Origin: Desmodesmus armatus
Lineage: Eukaryota; Chlorophyta; Chlorophyceae; Sphaeropleales; Scenedesmaceae
Length of the DNA: 64,000 nt
Direction: 5' to 3'
NCBI GenBank assembly: GCA_007449985.2
Contig: VIIQ02000577.1
Span: 124,001 to 188,000 of the forward strand
Shown here: positions 12,852-26,100 of the stretch, one piece after another
Position numbering within the stretch: position 1 is the first letter of the stretch
Layout: every line of letters begins with the position of its first letter
Translations under genes and position numbers: made by a program
The notes under the pieces: model-generated
Told to the model about the DNA's origin: nothing
Databases searched by the model: none
The model's input: the letters and a program-made list of their open reading frames with translations, nothing else

Positions 12852-14110
12852 CCTGCGTGATCCATAACATTCAGGTATGTATCTCCATAATTTGTTCACT
12901 GTGAGCGAGCAAGCAGGGCAGGTTGGAGCTGCGCAACGACCTCTGCGGTCCTTCACTCTGGCAACTGAGCAGCTGGTGATGAAGAGTAGCATCGCTGCTC
13001 CTTACCTGAGTCAGCTTTACGGATTCTCAGTAGGTCAGGGCGGCAAAGCAGCTGTCAGCAATCTCAGCACTACAGATAGTACAGACGACGAGAATGCACT
13101 TTGGCCACAGTCGACAATGTTTGAATACTTGATACCATGTGAAAAAAAGTGGGCATCCGGGTTGTGGACTAAAGTTGTTACACCGACATGCTAGTAACCA
13201 CCTGCGGCCGCGGTTCACTGCCGTGAACCCTGCGAGAATGCCCTTGACGTGCACCCATTTCATCTGTTGTTATTCACTCATTTACCCACACATAATTACA
13301 TGCAAACCAGCGGCTCCATCAGTGGTACCCCACATTGCCATGCACTTTTGAGTTTGCAACTTGCACAGCACACCCACAGACTCTGAGAGGTGCCTATGTG
13401 GGTGTACATGTACTTTAAAAACCCTTCCCAAACCCCCTCCCTACTGCCTTCCATCTCACCACCCGTTTTACTGACACGTTTGGTGACCTGGTCTACTGCA
13501 ACAACTCTGTCCAATCACGATGATCGCTGCCCACCATCAATGCAGTTGCTGAGGACCAGAGGTAGTAACGGTACCACCCCTGGTAGTAAGGGTACTACCC
13601 TCACTACCCCTGTTGAGCACCAGCAATTCATTGTCAGCAGTGTTGACGAGCGGCTGCTTGCCACGACAAACTGGCAGGTCAGGCTGTACCTGCATATTGA
13701 CGTGCTGCTTGATTATGGGTGGAGAGTGTTGCTGACACCCTTTGAGTTTGCACTGACACCAGCAGCAGCAGCAGCAACATCAGACCCCCGCACGGCTTTC
13801 GGCGATATGGTGCCCCTGTGCCCTGGATAAGTCTTCACATGCATGTGAGTGGGGCTATGCACAGCAGCAGCCACAGAGCAGTCGATTGCAGTGTGCGGCA
13901 CCGAGGGCAGACGATTTCAAGCAGACGCAAAGCACTCCAAATGCATCCCATCACCACGTACATGCTGCGTCATTGCGTCCAAAACTGTGCCAGTCAACAT
14001 GGGAAGCAGCACAATTGTGTTTACCAAGTCTGTCAAGCATGGCGGCCAAGCACCAAAAGTCCTGGGAGCAAATCCGGCGAGCTCAACTGCTGCTAGGCTT
14101 GAGCCTGAGC
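12852..14110. other. Region between the LRR gene and the 5-oxoprolinase 3' end
   Basis: It holds the LRR gene promoter on its left side and the downstream region of the oxoprolinase gene on its right. An open plus frame at 13390-13830 ends in a stretch that looks mildly protein-like (VDERLLATTNWQVRLYLHID), but no splice partners were found. A local repeat of GGTAGTAA/GGTACCACC units lies near 13560-13610. Nothing else recognisable. Confidence 0.35.
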
Positions 14111-17100
14111 TCAGGCTGTTTCCTGCAGCCTGCGGTATGTGTCGACACTGCCAACAACATCATACGTTGGCGGCGACGTCCCCCGGGGCTTCGCCTGTGC
14201 TGTCCCGTTGGGTATACTTGCTGCATCAACTGCTGCCGCCGCTGCCCCAAAACCGCCCGCGCCCGGGGTGCATAACCGCAAGACGTCACCAGCCTGCAGC
14301 TGCACTGTGGCTTTCCCGCCAAGGTTCACGACCCTGCCACTGCTGCGTATGAGCAAGTTGAGGCCCTTCTCCCCAGAGCCGCCGCCAAACAGGCCGAATG
14401 GCGGCACTGTACGGCGCTCTGAGAGGATACCTGCTGTCATGGGACGCAGGAACTCCACCTGTGGGCCAGGCACACATGAACACAGCAGGCATGTTCATGG
14501 CATGAACATCTGTAAATGGCATCCTTTGCTGCAGCAGAGCTGCACTGTCAGGCCGCCCAAGGGCGCAAGCGTGGTTCGACCAGCATCCAGCCACAGCAGC
14601 TAGTTGGACATGAGCACGGGCGGGTATCAACATCACCTGAGCCACTAGCAGAGTCGCTCGTACGAACAAGCCAACACTGTGTTGACAGCATCTATGAAGT
14701 CGGCCTTTTCCAATAGCAACCAGAAGGAGCATATCTGTAACGAGATGGGGTTTGCACTGTGCAGTGTAGTGCAGTCTGACCTTGCTGAAGACACAACCAC
14801 AGAGCTCTCCCACCTCACGGATAACACCATCGCCACCCTTGTACTGCCCTGCACCGCCGCTGCCTTCACGCAAGCAGAAGCGCCGCAGCACCACAGGGTA
14901 CCGCCGCTCCAGGATTTCAGGGTCTGCAGGCGCAACACACAACACATGCGCCCTTGCATGTCGGGGCTGTGCATCCACAACAGTTTGGTCGACAACTACC
15001 CGGTGCAGATGAGCTGCAGCTTGGCTATAGGACTAAGCTGGCTCAGTGAGTGGGTGTTGTGCCCTTAGGTAGGACATCAGGAGGCATGCATGTTGTTGGT
15101 GTGCTGTGTTACAGTGTTGTGCGTTGTCAGGATCAGGCGTAAGCATCGTGTGCAGGCATGCTGATCGTGTGGGGTACAGACGGCTGTGCAGTGTGATGTC
15201 GAAGGCGGGCCGCCCTTGTGGTTGAAAGTGCTACCCGGTCCCTGCAGCTTGGTCTGTCACTGCGACATGTGACGTGTTGATGTACAAAGTTGGGGTTCAA
15301 CAATGGTAACATACTGTGCTGCTACATGGATGGCTTTGCAGCTGTGCAGTACACTCTGAATGTGAGGGCCACACACCTGTGATGCGGGTGTTGGTCATGT
15401 GGGTGTGTACACCACTGCGGCCGTGCCAGCTGGGCCCAGCACCAGCACCACCAGCAATGGTCTCGTAGTACCCCATGCCTGAGTCTCCAAAGGTGAAGTT
15501 GTTCATGCAGCCCTGCAAGACAACAACAGCAACAGCAGTCACCAGGCTGATTCCTGCGTCTGCAAACACACCTTGTGCCAAATGCCTGCACCGTCCTGTT
15601 GGCACTGCAAAATGGGGGAGTATGTTACATGGACATTTTCGCCAAACAACAATGGCATTGCCCACCAGGATCGAGCCAGGTGAACCTCATAAGTTGTCTC
15701 CCCTGCGGTGGTTTGCACCACCTACACCGGGTTGACCAAAAAGGGTGAACAAAGGTGGGGGTGGGAAAAGTGCGGCGACGCAGAGCCGCGCCGCGGCGCG
15801 TGCTGCATCGGCGTGCCGCAGGCACGCCGATGCCCCCCTCATCAATTCACCCCGATGCGGTGTGCTGCTGCTGGGGGCTGGTCAAACTGTACCGCCTGCC
15901 CGTGCATGCTGTGGTGGCGCCGAGGCGAAGCCGAGGCGCCACCAACGGGTGCATATGTATGTGAGAATCGCAGCATGCTGGGTTGGGCGGGATGATGCGC
16001 GGTGTGCGATGGAGGAAAAATCACTTTCGGTCTAAGGGCCGGAAAATGTCGTACATGCAGAACGCAATTCAGTGATATATCCACAATACCAGCAAGGCCA
16101 GCGGCTTCGCTTGCTGAACATCGGACGTCGACAGTTACAGCAACCGCTCGGTCAACGCTACATGCTCCGGCTGACTGTGTCGTGTCGGAACTGGTGTGGT
16201 ATTTGTCTAGACTTCCCACATCGGCAAACACAACTTCGTTGTACAGTTGTTGCATATATTACTGTCAGCATTCGCATGGTGCGCACACGAGCTGCCTGTG
16301 CCGGTTCAGAGTCGGATGGCACCTCCGACACGGGTAGCAGCCAGGCAGAGGCCGGGCAGTCTGATTCTGTATACAGCGACCCCAATGTTCACGAAGCTGA
16401 GCTCAAAGCCGAGCAGAATCGCGGTATCAGAGGGCGTCCTCGCAAGGTGTGTTGGGCTGCTTGCAGTGTTCCGCATGGCCTGCTCCGATACGGACCAAGC
16501 ATCTAAGCGATGCGATTGACTGTGCAGGCTGCTGGCAGACCATTTGCCAAGCCGCGCAAGCAACAGGCTGCAAAGAAGAAGAAGCAACAGGCAACAGCAG
16601 CACAGCGCAAACAACGTGCTGCCCCACGCACGCGTCAACAGAAGCGCAGGTGTGTTATCTACAACCCATGTACACGTTGTTTGTCACCAGTATACGTGCA
16701 CTGGCCAAACGGAACCGCATCTCAGCCACTACTGTGCTGCCTAGCAGCAGGTGCTCAGCAGCACAGCCTGAACGGTTTGGTGCAGCACCCATGATATGCT
16801 CTGCTGCATCTGGTACACTGACTGATTCCACGCACTGCTGCATGCACTGTTGCTGTGCAGGTCTGCAGGTGCGGAGTTCCTCAAAGCAGAGCTGCGGCGA
16901 CAGCGCCGTCCGCCAGACCGTGATGCACCACCTTCAGACAGTGAGGACAGCGATGTGTGCAGAGGCAAGGACCGTGTGCTGACTTGCAGCGTCACCATTG
17001 TGGTGCCAGGGGGCGACATCCCCTGGGAAGTGTATGATGCTGCAGCGTCCTTTGTGCGTGAGCGGTGCAAGGCTGGGTGTATGTGCACTGAGCGCGGCGA

Positions 17101-20100
17101 TGCGTTCAAGCACCTGCATGTGCAGGGTGTGCTGAAAAAGCGCAGCAGCAGCAGCGTCAAAATCAAGCATGAGCTGATGGCTTGGCTGGCAGAGCATGTG
17201 GCTGGCTATGCTGACCTGCACTGCAGTGTGTGCATGAAGAAGGCCGCCAACAAGGGGCTGCACACATGGGAGGGTTTGATAGGGTATGCACGCAAGTGCA
17301 AGGGCCGGCAGGAGTATCGAGAGATGCTGCACAATGTCACGCCGCTTGAGTTGGAAGAGGGAGAGCACTTGATGCGGCTGCATGGCTCTGCCCTCAAGCA
17401 CAGGGTGGCTCTCACACAGCACAACATCATGGAGCGTGCTGTTACATATCGTGAGTTTGAGCTGCGTGCTAGGCTGAAGGTGTCCCTGGCAGCTATCGGC
17501 TATGCCATGATCGCTTCTGGCCAGTACTACTTTGATGCTGGCTGGGCGGTGCCATACATGGGGCAGGGCATGGACAGCACACGCTCAGAGGTGGTGTGGA
17601 TGTCTGCATGCATGCCTTTCAATGTGACACCAGCGGGTGTGGCAGCTGTGTTGTTCAAGGATGGTGCTGTTGCAGCATCCAGGCTGTCGTTTGCGGGTGT
17701 GCCTTCTGCTGAGGTTGATCGTGATGATGAGGTGCTGCTGCAGCTTGTTGATGATGCGCGTGAACGTGGTGTCACTGTTGGGTCGTTAGTGGACAACAGG
17801 CCTGCTGTGCGCGAGTTGGCGTATGAGCGCAACACGCAGATCCGTCGTCCCTGGCGTCCCGTTCAGCAGACTGAGCCTGCTGCTGATTTGCAGGTGATGA
17901 CTGATGCTGCTGCGCGCGAGCTGCGTGCAGGTGAGCAGCTGCGCTGGCATGGTGATCTCCTGCACCATGACCAGCACCTGTCTTGTGGTCTGGATAGTGA
18001 TTCCGATGACGCGTGACTGGTCGGCGGTTGCTAGGATTTGACTTGGTGACAGTTGGGCGCTGGTGGTTGTGCATGACGCCAGTGTGTGGGACGATTGTTT
18101 GTGTGTGCATTTGTCTTGTGGGCACATGTGCAGCAAATGTGCAAAGTTGTGGCTCATTCTGTAACGTGACTTTTTTTGGTGTTCGGCGGTGAGGATCAAA
18201 AGGGCAGAACCACCAGAATGCCATTATTTCACACTGACACATCCATGCAAGGTGCTGAATTGGCACAAAGAGCTCTGCATAGCTGCGGAGTTGCACAGTA
18301 CTGGTGGGCCTGCTGAGCCTTACCTGTGAGGCTGCTGCGGCACCAAATGCCTTGAGCACCACATCCGTCACCCTCTGGCTGGTCAACACGTTGCCACCGA
18401 CAACCGCAGCCTCTGGTGAAGGGTTCAGCAGGCACTGATCAGGTATCACCACCTGTGGAACAACACAGCAGCAGCATGCAAAACTTCACCACATGCCATG
18501 TATTGGATACACATGACAGCAGTGAACATGCGCAGCCAGCTCATGTGCAGGGGGAAACCTGCAGTCAATAAGGCATGCCACAAAGCGCACGCGAAACACT
18601 AATGTGTTGGTCAAAACCCAAAACCCTCACAGCCAGCACACCCACCTTGATAGGTGCCAGGCACCCCTGGTTGAGTGGTATGTCCCGTGTGACCAGGCAG
18701 CGCAGGCTGTATATGATGGCACTGTAGGCCACTGCAGGAGGGGCGTTGAGGTTGCCGTACACCTCAGGCCCGGTGCCTGTGAAGTCAAAGGTTGCTGAGC
18801 CATCACGCCTGCACCAAACATCACATTCACGCTCCACAATTAGGGCTGACTGCAGTGGGTGACACGATGCATAGGAGAGCCATTGCCGCCTTCCTGCGCC
18901 CCTTTCACACGGCGGTAGGGCGGCTGTGGTTGTCCTGACACGTTGAATTGTTTGAGCATGCGCTGATACACAGCAGCGCCATCGCAGCCATGCAACTGTT
19001 TGCGATGGAGGCTTGTACTGCTGGGTCAGACTTATGTTAATGCAGCACTGCAGCCCGCATTTGTGCTTACGGCTGGGGCAGCCCCACACATACAACCGCA
19101 ATTTTTGAGCACGCCCATTGCCATGGACTGCAAAACTACTCAAGGCTACAGCGATTAGAGCGGCGCTAGCGCTGAGGTTGCTGGAACACCATTGTTACGG
19201 CCAGCACAAAGAGGCTCTGTCAACTGTTGTGCCATCTTGGCCAGTGTTGAAACCAGGTTGCTGATGGTCAGCCTGTCTGTGCTGATGGAACAGTACTGTG
19301 CTAGGCAGTAGATTACCTGTTGATAGTGATGGCCAGGCATATTTTGCTGCCGTCGTCCAGCTGGTCCTCTGCTATGACTGTGCCAACTTCCGGCAGGCCC
19401 CGAGAAGATGAGAAGTCACACAGCATCTCACGCACAGCATCCTCTGCAGCAGCATGACGGCAACAACAGCAATATGGACAGGGATGAGTGCGACATTTCT
19501 GGATCTGGTGCTGATGGCTCATGTCCGTTGCTGACATGTGGCGGCATGAGGAACATCTGCATGAACTGTGCTCGCACGCCCCATGACAGCCTTGGCAACA
19601 GAGTGTTGCACGCTGCAAGAAGAAACTAACAGAGCATTCCATGCAGACAGTACGGCCTGGTTGTCATGTCGCCCTCCAATGCTGTGCCCACCTGCATTTG
19701 CCTGAATGAAGCCCATGTAAGCCTGCACCACCTGCAGGCTGTGCTCAGCTATCAACTCCCGCACAAGCTGGATGCCCTTCGTGTTGGCAGCCACCTGCAG
19801 GCAAGATGGCGGCAGCAAGACGGGTGGACATCAGCATGGCATCCAGTCACATGGCTACTCGAGAGCACCATGTGCTGGGATACCCCCGCACGTGTGGCCC
19901 TTACTTGTATAATCGCAGCCTCCGCGCACAGCTGTTCTGCTCAAAACCCTACTCCACCCTGACGACATCCACATCAACAACAACCTGACAGGTGCCTGTA
20001 AGAAGCAACGCACACAACAAGCAGCCGTTCCCCAGTTGTACACACCAGCACCACCAGGGTGCCGCCCACCTGTGCCTTGAGATCGCTGAGGTTGTCGCTG

Positions 20101-23100
20101 AGGTTGCGGGTGCCGCTGCAGCCTGGCAGCATGTCACCCAGCTTGCCAGGTGCCATCAGCAGCTCCGTGATGCCAGCCTCCTGCATATTCCCATGCGGTC
20201 AGCACAGCAGCAGCAGCAGCAGCACTTTCTTTGGGCAGCAGCAGCACTTTTGCTTGTTCGCCACATGGTTGAAAAAGTGAGCAAAACTCCGCCGTTGTTC
20301 AGCTGCCTACACGATGAGCCAGGACCATACAAAACAAACAATGTTGGGTGATGCGCACGGTACTGGGTGCCAGTAGCACTCTTGCAAACACCCAACACCA
20401 CCCTTTCCCCCACCAACACCTCAGCACACAATCCAGCCACATCAACAAACCCAACCTTGCACTCCTTTCCATAGTAATAGAGCACATACATACCTGGAAA
20501 GCCCCGTCCCTGACCAGCTTGAAGGACACCACAGCAGCACCTTCCTCTGCCAGTAGCTTGCTATTGGGCGGCATGCTGCCCGGGCTGATGCCTCCAATGT
20601 CAGCGTGGTGTCCCCTGCTTGCCACAAAGAACACCACCTGCCCGCCACTGAACACTGGCGTGATGACTGTTATGTCGGGTAGGTGGCTGCCACCAGCGAG
20701 CTGTGGGTGGTTGGACAGTAGCACGTCACCTTCCTGCACAGGGCAGGCAGAGCGACAATGCAAAAAAAAGCTGGTTGAGTTTGGCTGAATGTGGCATGCC
20801 TTGCTTACTTCTTGGTATTTTGCAAGGACCAACAAGCGAGCACCAGGGTCAGGTAGCCACAAGCCTCACGGCTTCGAATGTCTGCTGATTGGGGTGCAAC
20901 AATTCAAATTCAAAGACTCCAGGCCAGTGCATCAAAGGTAGTAGGATCCTCATGCAGACATACAGAATTCGCCATCCCATCTCTATGCTGCCATCCAGCC
21001 GCACCTGCAGCCCCTCGGCTGCCCCAGGTCCTCCCGGGCCGTAGTAGGCCACCTGGAAGCGCACCGCCTCAGACATGGCTCCCAGGTGAACCGGCAGGTG
21101 GGGCGCATTGGCCACCAACGAACCTGCAGCAAGGGGTACGCGAGTTTGTTCAAGCAGCGCTGAGGGCCTTGCGGGGCATGATAAGACCTCAACTCAGCCC
21201 AAATGCGCTTGTAGGGTCCTTTCGTAAAGCCTATGAGACGTGCTGACTGGTTAAGGCTTGTATGGCAGTGTGTCAATACACAGCAGCATGGCACACCACA
21301 TGGCTCACTGTGCCTGACATGAAGCGAGCTAGCCCAATCTGTGGCATGTGGAGTGTGTCACAACCTGCTACAGACGATAGTGAGGTCTCACCATCTGGCC
21401 CAAAGAGTGCACAGCTGAAGTCCAGTCGCTCCTTGATGTTGACGCTGATGGAGGTGCGCTGCAACACACGACCCATCTGCTCAGCAATGCCCATGAACCT
21501 GCACAAAACAGGACAGGTGTGAGCATGATGGCTTGGTACAGTCACAGTGGTGAGCAACCGGATCAGCAGCTTGCTCTCAAAGCTCAAACACTGCAGAAAC
21601 CCAGCCCTGCGACCAGCCTTACAGAGCCTTTGCATACTATCTCCACTATGTTTGGCTGTTGGGGCTGCAAAGGCGCACATATTCTGCAACAATACGCAAG
21701 GCACAACACGGTGGCGCATGAACAAGGCGTATGGTATGCCTGCCAGGCATGCCCAGTGAGCCCGAAAGGTAGAATCAAACAATGTGCCTTGCACACAAGC
21801 TCTTTCAAACCCCCACCTGTGGGAGAATATTGCCAGTTGGATGGGATCACAGGTGATGTCCCCGCCAGGCTGCTGCACTGTTGCCTCCTGCTGTGCTGGC
21901 TGCGGCGGCTGCTGCTGTTGCTGCTGGTCCAACTGCTGCTGCTGTTGCTGCTGACTGCTGTTGATGCGGACATTGCGCTCAGCAGTGATGGTAGCAGTCC
22001 ACCCTGGCTCTATCAGGATAGTACTGCAGGGGCAGAAACAGCAGCAGAAAACCCAGCGTCAACAAAGCAACCCCTGCAACAAAGCTTCCTCAGGTGTCAC
22101 TGTAAATTCTTGGTGGTGCTCAGCCCCTGTGCAAGCATGCCGATAAAGATCGCTCCCAGTGCAGGTCCATCTTGGTAAATTCCTTTGCTGATTGTGGCTC
22201 AATACACACACTGCTCTTGGCAGAGGGCGCAGCATCTAAGTGCCCCATTGAAACTTCCAACCCTACAGTTTGACCATCCCACTGTGGTCCGGCAGCCGTT
22301 CGATCTTCTAAATAGTAAGGCTTGCGCACCACCTTACATTTGTACATGTGGCCAGCCAATGGCCCCCCCCCCGGTTGCCCCCCCCCCCTCCCGCGGCCGC
22401 ACCAACACACCTTATGTTGTCTATCAGCAGTGCAGGCCCCTGCAGCTGCTGCCCCCCCGGCAGGTCATCCAGCATGTAGACTGGAGTGACCACACGGCCC
22501 AAGCCGTCAAAGTAGGCTTGAGTGGTGGTGGCAGGGTCCGGCAGGGAAGGCAATGAGCTGCTTGACAGAACCTGCAACCAAGACAGAATAGAGAGGGAGA
22601 GAGACACAGGGTGTGTGCGCTTGCACGCAGGGGATGCCAGGCTCTTTGTTGGATTGAACCATTTGTGGCTGCATGCAGACGCCTTGCCTCCGCGGCGCCC
22701 CAGATGCACTGACTATATAGGGGTGCTAAGGAGTGTGACGAATGTGCTTTGAGTCATACAGGCACAGCTCAGCACCATCAGCATGCACTGAGCTCCCAAT
22801 GCCACATGCACAGGGGCGCTCATTCAGACCGAAGCCACAGCTGTGGCAGCACAAATGGTGCATTGAAACGACACATTGTCTGGCCTGGCCTAAGTGGACT
22901 TACACGAGACCGTTCAATGTACAAGAGCAACACGAAAAGTGTCTGCAGCAATTTGCAGCAATGACGCTGCACCAGCTCCGTCAGGACGCGATCAAGCCTG
23001 CAGCGGACGTGTATCTGAAAACAGCAGCCGTGTATCTCTCACCTGTACGTGTGGCAGGTCTGCTGCGCGTCCTGTTGCCCTGACGCGCACATCATCCACC

Positions 23101-26100
23101 ACCACAGGCCTGTCCAGCACAAAGCCAAACTCCCGCTGGTATGCTGCTGCAAAGGCTGCTGAAGGATCGCTGCCCTCCTGCCAACTGGTCATCACGGCAA
23201 CATCTGTGCCAGCATACCTGCACACACACCATTCCCACAATGTTCACAAGTAATTAAAATCTGTGCAAGGTCATATGATTATGCTGCTTTGCATGCATGC
23301 TCTGATTGCATTAGGTGTACATGTATGATGCACAATGGCATGGGTGACCTCTACCACTCCAAGTGTCTTGCGCATCAGCAGGCAGTTCAGCCAGCAACTC
23401 TGTGACGAGTGTGTCCGCAATTGCAAGGGCTGAGTGGTCCACACCGTCCAATAAGGCCACCAGTGCAAAACAAGGCACATGTGTTTGAGTTGGGAGCCAC
23501 CAGCCCGCCTTGCAAGGGGGTTCATGGGCTCAGCAACATGCCAGCACAGCCGCCACGGTGAGTTGCTGCATGCTAGCTGGCTTGATACACAAAAAAAGCA
23601 AGTGCTCAACAGGCCAGTTGCGGCCAATTGCTGTCCATCGCTATTGTTCAGCAGAGCTCATGAGGCCAGGAAAGGGGTAGTGAGGCCTGCTGTCCCTGCA
23701 GTTGTGCTGTGCGGTGTTGTCCTGTGAGCATTGGTGCAGTGAATAGGCCCCTGGTAACACGGGTGCAGGAGCAGCACATGTGCAACCCTGTGCCTGTGTG
23801 GTGCGCAACGGCAAGGTGGGTGAGAAGTCAGCAAAAGGCCTAGGCTTCCGTGTACGGTGGGTCACCTTCCCCATGAGCTGTTTTTTTGTTTTTCTCTCCA
23901 TGGGTGCCTTGGGCGTAGGTTTGGGGTTCCTGCCCATGGACCGGTGCTTACGGTGGCGCTTCCAGGCTCATAATGCGACTGGGGTTGGCACTGCACCCAC
24001 ACCAGCCAACGGTAAAGCTCAGCAGGCCGCTAGGGGGGTTCGAACCCTGCACCAGTACATCACAGACCAACGCTGTTGGTGTACTGTCACTAGCCGCCTC
24101 ACATGCTGTACAATGCAGTTTGGCCCACTGTACATGCGTAGGGTCGGCCAGGGTTTAGCAGTCGCCACAGGTGGTTGGGCTGTCTTGAGTAGGATTGGTG
24201 GCGCCTTGAGTTACAAGGGCGGGACATGGATTGGGTCCCGGGGCTTGCATCGGGTTGGCTGGGTCCTTGAGGCCTCTTTGTAACGAACACTGACTGACTG
24301 ACCGCACACTGACTGACTGACCGCAGAAGTTGGGGAGACGACACCGGTGGCGGCCACAGCACAAGCTTGGTTGAATCCTCGGTAAACATTCGCGCACCCG
24401 CTTCTTACGTGTGCAACATGACTGTAACACAATTCAGCGGAAGCAGCTGGATGGTCGCATACTCATTCTTGCTATAGGAGCAGCTGGATTGTCCGATTAT
24501 AAGAGCTGGCCGGTAGCGACAATGCTGACAGCAAGCTTGCGCGTGGTTTGGTGTGAAATGGTCTTCTTTCTCTTCTCTTTATACTTGCCGTTCAGTTGCT
24601 TTTCACTGCTAGTAGGCCTGCAGCCAGGAGAAAAAGCACGCCGCGTGTACTTTATTCCTCTGCTTATATCATATCGATCTGCGGATGTGTACATGTGTAT
24701 GGCCTGGTAGTGTCATACATAGGCCAAAATATGCAAAGGAGCTGGGCACAAGCTCTCATTCAATGATTGGGAGTCACCACAGGCTTGAGGCCCCTTGACT
24801 CCACACTGGACAGTGCCAGCCGTATAGCTGGACCGGTCCAGCGTATACGCTACACACCACGGGGCAAATCAACACAAAGTAAGATGATGATTTACAGCAT
24901 ACATTCTATAAAGCATGGCCTTTAATTTTTCATTATAAGAAGGCCCGATGTGTACACAAGCCCGACACATGCATGTGCAAGTGCGGGTGCCGTGCACACC
25001 ATATGTTTTTCGAGCATGTTTTCGTCGCAAACCAAATCAGTACAATTGTTCCGGGTGATTGACAACCTGTCCGCGCCTGTGTTGCGGGGGTTTGGATACT
25101 TTGATCGGTTAACAAATGATCTGTAGTTGCTCGCTTTGTGTTGCCAGCAACCAGTTTTCCCGCCATGTCGACACACCTGAGGTTGAGGAAGTTCTCCAAA
25201 GCAATGTGCTGCTCATCAAAACCCTGAGCTTGCAGCTTTTGCATCGCTGTGGCCGCCAGCACCTGCAGCCGGCTGGACAGGTCCGGCAGTGACTCTGCAG
25301 ACAGCTGGGTGGCAGTTGGCTCCTGTGCCTCCTGCACAATGTCGGCCAGGTGGATGCCCACTGCAGAGAGGATGCCGGCGTACCTGCAATCAAGACACCA
25401 CACAGCCAGTTACAGTACGACAACATCCGTGTGCTGCATTCCTTGCTGCATTTCTGGCACAGCCGATACAGTCTGAGCCCTCCATATGAAGCCAGGGATG
25501 CACGCTATCCACATGCACGCGTATGCATATCGTGTCACAAGTGGAAGTAAAGCCTCAAGTTGGGGGCATGGACCTTGAGAGCATGTTGCTTGCGGAGTTG
25601 CAAGCCCTCTTTGGCTGCCGCCTACCTGTGCACAAAAATGGTCTTCATGCCTAGAGCTGTTGCAATGGCGCAGGCGTGCTGACCCCCAGCACCACCAAAG
25701 CATGCCAGCACATGTGCAGCAGCATCATACCCCTTCATCTGCGTCAGCGCCCTGCACAACAACATGACATGCCGCACAGCCGAACACATTGCAGCGGGGT
25801 GGCTCAACCGACAACAGGCGGTTCAAGCAGGTACTTGATGATGGAAGAAGAGATACCACACAAACCTGCAGAAGCCGAGATGCACACTGCAGAAAATCCC
25901 ACATGCTGCACGCCACCTGCTCAGGGAGGGCTCGGCGCAAGGGCTCGACAAGGCTGTTACACACAGGTGCAAAAGTGGACCTGAAGGGGTGCATTGGTAC
26001 CAATGTCACATTGGTGTCCTTCTGTTTTGCAGGGGTGCAGGTTGGCTGCCCAGTTTGCGTTAGCTTCCAGCAGCATGCAATCATGCTGACTCACTCACTC

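Larger units (their letters stand above)
15660..18217 (+). mobile_element. Replitron-like HUH transposon in oxoprolinase intron 26 (approximate ends)
   Basis: Intron 26 of the oxoprolinase gene (15513-18323, 2.8 kb) is far longer than its neighbours and holds a complete three-exon HUH-endonuclease gene in the opposite orientation. The sequence upstream of that gene is GC-rich and carries four strong hairpins between 15707 and 15944. I could not define the termini with certainty. A 7-bp direct repeat, CCACCAG, occurs at about 15661 and 18210 and is used here only as a provisional outer limit; it may be chance. Replitrons are a described class of eukaryotic HUH transposons known from green algae. 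Membership is inferred from the single HUH protein lacking a helicase. Confidence 0.6.

Noticed and set aside
14645..14995. Separate small gene on the minus strand over oxoprolinase exon 28
   Set aside because: It is a shifted frame over the true exon; the conserved Hydantoinase B frame runs in another phase.
16850..18016. Helitron RepHel gene
   Set aside because: HUH motif and Tyr are present, but there is no helicase domain and the gene ends 870 nt after the HUH motif.
17772..18452. 226-residue minus-strand frame
   Set aside because: Only its first ~43 codons are real: they are 5-oxoprolinase exon 26 (18324-18452). The rest runs through the donor into the intron and the antisense of the HUH gene.
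24005..24055. tRNA-like sequence (A-box-like GCTCAGCAGG and B-box GGTTCGAACCC)
   Set aside because: The two boxes are only about 15 bases apart, leaving no room for an anticodon arm, and the T-arm has a mismatch. Not a tRNA gene; at most a relic.
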